From Smittium mucronatum (lineage: Eukaryota > Kickxellomycota > Harpellomycetes > Harpellales > Legeriomycetaceae), in contig LSSL01004924.1 of the NCBI GenBank assembly GCA_001953115.1, positions 1 to 12,148 on the forward strand: a stretch of 12,148 nt of DNA, in the 5' to 3' direction. This document shows, one piece after another, positions 9,201 through 12,148 of the stretch. The stretch's first letter is position 1. Each line of letters begins with the position of its first letter. The position numbers and the translations under genes are program-made. Below the pieces are notes generated by a model, which did not search any database, was not told where the DNA came from, and was given only the letters and a program-made list of their open reading frames with translations.

Positions 9201-10148
9201 TTAGATAAAATTTTTTGATACGCAACGTGTAAATTCTTATTATTTTCTTAAGTTCTATCTATTTAATTATCTTTTAAATGATTATTAAATATTTTTGATA
9301 TATGATATCTCATGAAAATTATTTTAATTAACTATTCTAAATCATTTTACATTAAAATTCATGATAATTTATTATTATTTAAAAAGCTCAAAACTTGGTC
9401 GAGCTTAATATATTATAAAGTTTGATATAATCAAAATTTGCAATAATTATTTATACAACAAAGTTTTTTTTAAATTTTTTTTAACCTTTTAATCTAAAAA
9501 ATACCTGAAATCAATTTTTTATTAAAGGGTTTTTAATCAGATTAAACTCGATTTTATTAATTTTAGTTCCATTATAAAGAAACTTAAAAATAAAATTACT
9601 AAAATATCTTAATGAAAATCTCCATATATATATAACCCGCGATTTTGATACAATCAGGATTAGTTTAATAATAAAAATAATTTAAATCCTAATCGAATAA
9701 TTATTTATCTATTTTAAATCCATTAAAATTATTTAAATTTTATATCCATTATATAATAATACAATCAAGAATTTTATGTTAGAGACCATGTATTTTTTAC
9801 CTTGTAAACCACCAGCGCAAAAAAAAAGATTGAAAAGAATAAATAAAAATGAAAAATGATATTAGATCTAATATAATTCCAACTTTTTCTTTTTTTCTAA
9901 AAGAAGATTTGTTCTTTAAATTTTAAACTCGAATTTTCCAAATATTAATTTTAATCATTAGTAATATTTTTTAATTAGAAAATTATTATTGGTTTATTAG
10001 TGAAATATTTATTTTCAATTATAATCGATTTAATCCTATAAATATATAGTATTTTTTTCCCCGATCAACTAATATAATCAAAGATAAATTCCATATTGAA
10101 AAAATGGACTTTAGTATTTTAAATTACCAGCTATGAAATAAAAATTAA
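3218..10148. other. Long AT-rich, gene-free stretch
   Basis: Nearly 7 kb of about 80% or more A+T with frequent stops in all frames. I see no supported gene, RNA gene, CRISPR array or transposon. Features seen are homopolymer tracts (two T12 runs at 5536-5547 and 5579-5590) and small AT hairpins such as AGTGATA/TATCACT at 6283-6299. A few isolated G+C-richer patches occur, for example near 5213-5240, 6343-6360, 7850-7857 and 9816-9824, none with a structure I can name. Most likely it is intergenic or decayed repeat DNA. Confidence 0.6.
5536..5590 (+). repeat. Paired T12 tracts
   Basis: Runs of twelve Ts at 5536-5547 and 5579-5590 are separated by 31 bases that are also AT-rich. Such tracts exclude nucleosomes in many eukaryotes and are prone to length error in assemblies. 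Nothing else is implied. Confidence 0.6.
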
Positions 10149-10150
10149 TA

Positions 10151-10173
10151 TATATTTTTATATATTTTTATAT
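10151..10173 (+). repeat. Two tandem copies of a 10-bp AT unit
   Basis: TATATTTTTA occurs twice back to back (10151-10160, 10161-10170), followed by a partial third unit. Simple AT-rich repeat. Confidence 0.7.
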
Positions 10174-10196
10174 GTATAGATATTTCAAATTGGTTT

Positions 10197-10373
10197 ATGA
10201 ATATGAAATTGTTAAAAATAAAAAAGAACTCAAAAATATTATTATATGGAATTATTTTTTTTGAAATCCTGCCTCATATCCGCCAACGAGAGCTTTTAAT
10301 TTCTTATTTCAACATTTTTCACCGAATAAAAATATCAAGCTTAAACCAAATAAAAACATTTAGTTTAAATTAG
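10197..10373 (+). CDS. Weak candidate 58-aa frame
   Basis: Opens at ATG 10197 and ends with TAG at 10371-10373; the frame is open back to a stop at 10146-10148. The first 20 residues are Lys/Ile/Leu-rich, as expected from AT-rich spacer. The middle (EILPHIRQRELLISYF, about residues 23-38) lies over a small G+C-richer patch and looks more protein-like. No family, signal peptide or clear membrane segment is recognised. A frame of this length is expected by chance a few times per window at this base composition, so it is listed only as a possibility. Confidence 0.12.
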   Translation: MNMKLLKIKKNSKILLYGIIFFEILPHIRQRELLISYFNIFHRIKISSLNQIKTFSLN

Positions 10374-10843
10374 TATCTTTACACCATTTACCGTGAATTT
10401 TTAACTAAAATTTTGGATTTTTTTTTTAGTTCGGATTGGAGCTATTAAAATTATTCACTTTGTTAGAATTGAATCTAGTGAAAAAAAACTAGAACCTTTT
10501 ATTTGTTATTAATATCAAAAAAATAAATTAAAAAGGATTATAATTTAATAAGTAATTAAAATTTAAATTTAATTAATATAATTGTCTATTCGAGTATAAA
10601 ATAGCCAGCATAATTTTTATGTTTTAAAGATTAAACTTCAAAAAAAATATGCCTGTTTATTCATAAATTTGAGGTTAAAAAAAAAATACTGATTTTTTTT
10701 GAGGGGGGACAAAAGACAGACGCTAAAGCAGCATAATTGAGATCATTTTTTGAATTAGAAATTGTTACTATATATTCGCTTGCGTATTATCTGATATGGG
10801 ATATAGTTTCAGAAAATTTACACGATTTCTAAAATATTATCCC
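10374..10843. other. AT-rich spacer with a G6 run
   Basis: There is no supported gene. A T8 tract followed by GAGGGGGGAC at 10693-10710 stands out in this composition. It resembles a polypurine tract in outline, but no LTR, primer-binding site or reverse-transcriptase frame is visible nearby. Confidence 0.4.
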
Positions 10844-10847
10844 TTAA
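10844..10847. repeat. Left TTAA target-site copy of the MITE candidate
   Basis: TTAA lies immediately before CCCTTTCAAGGG. It matches the TTAA after the right end at 11399-11402, as expected of the duplicated piggyBac target. Confidence 0.45.
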
Positions 10848-11398
10848 CCCTTTCAAGGGTCAAAATTTTACATGTTTTTTTTAAAAATTTAAGGGATATT
10901 ATATAATTTGATATGTTGCTATTTGTAAATTACATAAACTAAAATTTGACAAAATTTAATCAAGATAAAAGTGACACCTCCAGGACATTAATTATCTTCT
11001 TTTTACATTTACAATACTAAAATTCAGATTTTTAGTGATTTATTATTCAAAAATAATTAACTTCAAAAAAATAAAAATAATGCAAAAACACCACGGTTGA
11101 AAGTCAAGTATCTTTTTTTATAAATATATATACATTTATTTTATCAGCTAATTTAATTTTAAATTCAAGAATTCAGTTTTCAAAACTCGATAATTAATTT
11201 TATTTATTTTTTCTAAAATTTCTGTTACAATATTGTTTTTACTAGCAATTAATATTTTTTTATTTGTAATATATTATATAAGTAATGTAAAAATGTAATT
11301 TCATTCATTTTAAATGCCGCAAGAGTGAGATTCATTGGCAAAATTTAATTTTTCAAATTTACTTTGAAGCTATTTTTGTGCAAAAAGCCCTTAAAGGG
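10848..11398. mobile_element. Candidate piggyBac-type MITE, 551 bp, flanked by TTAA
   Basis: The left end reads TTAA (10844-10847) then CCCTTTCAAGGG. The right end reads CCCTTAAAGGG (11388-11398) then TTAA (11399-11402). Read inward, the two ends are CCCTTTCAAGGG and CCCTTTAAGGG, the same apart from one inserted C. A TTAA duplication with CCC-starting ends is the hallmark of piggyBac-superfamily transposition. The interior is AT-rich with a few G+C-richer patches (near 10975-10984, 11090-11097 and 11315-11340) and has no transposase frame, so the element would be non-autonomous. Caution: each end is itself nearly palindromic, so the match cannot by itself separate inverted from direct orientation, and beyond 12 bases the ends do not match. 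TTAA is common here; the CCC/GGG blocks next to it on both sides are not. Confidence 0.5.
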
Positions 11399-11402
11399 TT
11401 AA
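11399..11402. repeat. Right TTAA target-site copy of the MITE candidate
   Basis: TTAA lies immediately after CCCTTAAAGGG and pairs with 10844-10847 as a target-site duplication. Confidence 0.45.
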
Positions 11403-11415
11403 AATTGGAATCCTT

Positions 11416-11678
11416 ATCGTGGTTTAGATGCTAATAAAAATTTCCGATTAAAATCTGAATAAAAAAAATTAATCATGATCTATTTTAATACATAATCTAT
11501 ATCCTTTATCTTTATTGAAATTAAGGTTTATTCAACACCTTCTGTGATTCAGTTATATTGCTGAAACAATCCCAAAAAACCAATAACATAGAATTATCTT
11601 TACATTTTTTCTTTGCTTTGCGTTTTCACCAAGAATTTTTTTTAGATGAAAGCAGATCTAGATAAACTAAACCACGAT
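11416..11678. repeat. 12-bp perfect inverted repeat enclosing 239 bp
   Basis: ATCGTGGTTTAG at 11416-11427 is the exact reverse complement of CTAAACCACGAT at 11667-11678. With six G or C in each copy this is unlikely by chance in such AT-rich DNA. No target-site duplication is visible outside the pair, so a small transposon is not established. The right copy lies inside the minus-strand frame at 11626-11799. The ten bases CGTGGTTTAG also occur in the foldback right arm (986-995). Confidence 0.45.
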
Positions 11679-11943
11679 CCAAAATCGTATTTAAACGAGT
11701 TAAATAAAGCAGTTTGTTAGCACCACATAAATTCGTGTGATTAATGAATCTGGAATGGTGAAGCTCTATAAGCAGAAAAAAGAAAACCTTTTTGCGCATT
11801 CAAAATCTTAATACGCTAATTAGATCTTCTGTATACATTGCTAAACAAAATTTTGGAACCGATTTGTCTTTATTAAGGACTCTAGGTCTGACAGCCCATC
11901 TTGGGCGGATAAGACTTATAGATCTATTTTTTTCATGTATAAT
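11626..11943 (-). pseudogene. Broken minus-strand reading frame, 106 codons with one internal TGA
   Basis: On the minus strand one frame is open from 11943 to the TGA at 11626-11628, apart from a single TGA at 11800-11802. Downstream of that stop, ATG at 11799 starts a 57-aa frame: a basic then hydrophobic N-terminus (MRKKVFFFLL, a weak signal-anchor-like start), then HHSRF, LCGANKLLYL and ILDRGLVYLDLL. The upstream 47 codons contain a Pro/Arg-rich part (IRPRWAVRPRV) and SVPKFCLAMY. The region is clearly richer in G+C than the spacer, which fits eroded coding DNA. Options are a pseudogene with one nonsense change, a real 57-aa gene starting at 11799, a code in which TGA is Trp, or chance. The plus strand also has open pieces here in three frames (11646-11720, 11731-11811, 11762-11968), so the coding strand is uncertain. 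No family is recognised. Confidence 0.3.
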
Positions 11944-12045
11944 TTATTATAATAGAACAAATTTATGAAAAAAAAATTATTTTTTTTCTATTAAGAATAT
12001 TTATAGGGAATTCTTGTGCTCTGATAAGTTCAAATATGAAAAAAA

Positions 12046-12148
12046 ATGCATGGAAACAACCATTTGGGATATAAAATGACTCATTATATATACAAAACCT
12101 GTAGACGGGTTGTAATGATCCAATCATTATTGATTACGCACATTACCC
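12046..12148 (+). CDS. Partial frame running off the right end, at least 34 codons
   Basis: Opens at ATG 12046 after an in-frame TGA at 12037-12039 and stays open to the last base. It begins MHGNNHLGYKM; a second ATG lies at 12076. Later residues include TCRRVVMIQ. The His/Gly/Arg/Cys/Thr content differs from translated AT-rich spacer, and G+C rises towards the window edge, so this may be the start of a gene or an exon. The opposite strand also has a short open piece here that ends in a CAG/GT-like donor near 12098-12103, so the strand is not settled. No function can be assigned. Confidence 0.25.
   Translation, partial: MHGNNHLGYKMTHYIYKTCRRVVMIQSLLITHIT

Noticed and set aside
1..12148. CRISPR array, operons or bacterial regulatory sites
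   Set aside because: No regularly spaced repeats, no dense coding and no ribosome-binding-site pattern; the window is of eukaryotic type.

Overview
The window is eukaryotic-type DNA. By eye about 80% of the bases are A or T, long reading frames are almost absent on both strands, and there is no operon-like packing and no recognisable tRNA or rRNA gene. The extreme AT bias, gene-poor sequence and two DNA-transposon-like structures (one with TTAA flanks, as for piggyBac-type elements) suggest a nuclear contig from an AT-rich animal, protist or fungus or microsporidian. The sequence does not decide which.

Layout. Positions 1-1428 hold a large foldback structure. Two arms of 444 bp (1-444 and 966-1409) are inverted copies, ungapped and about 98.4% identical (7 mismatches). 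They enclose an AT-rich loop of 521 bp. The arms are far richer in G+C than the rest of the window and end in a run of C or G. The last bases before a TTAA at 1429-1432 read like a piggyBac-type terminus, which predicts specific sequence just left of the window. Each arm holds a 61-codon reading frame and three stem-loops; the loop holds a 64-codon frame.

From 1433 to about 10.8 kb the DNA is almost all AT-rich and non-coding. The best candidate genes here are two short membrane-protein-like frames on the minus strand (2144-2422 and 2957-3217); the first lies in a local patch of higher G+C. No gene is supported between 3218 and about 10.15 kb.

Positions 10848-11398 look like a second, smaller transposon: a 551-bp piggyBac-type MITE bounded by TTAA on both sides, with CCCTTT/AAAGGG-type ends. 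The right end of the window, from about 11.4 kb, is richer in G+C and looks like eroded or fragmentary coding DNA. A minus-strand frame of 106 codons is broken by one TGA, and a plus-strand frame starting at 12046 runs off the window end.

No protein was recognised by family. All CDS calls rest on frame length, composition and substitution pattern only, and their functions are unknown.
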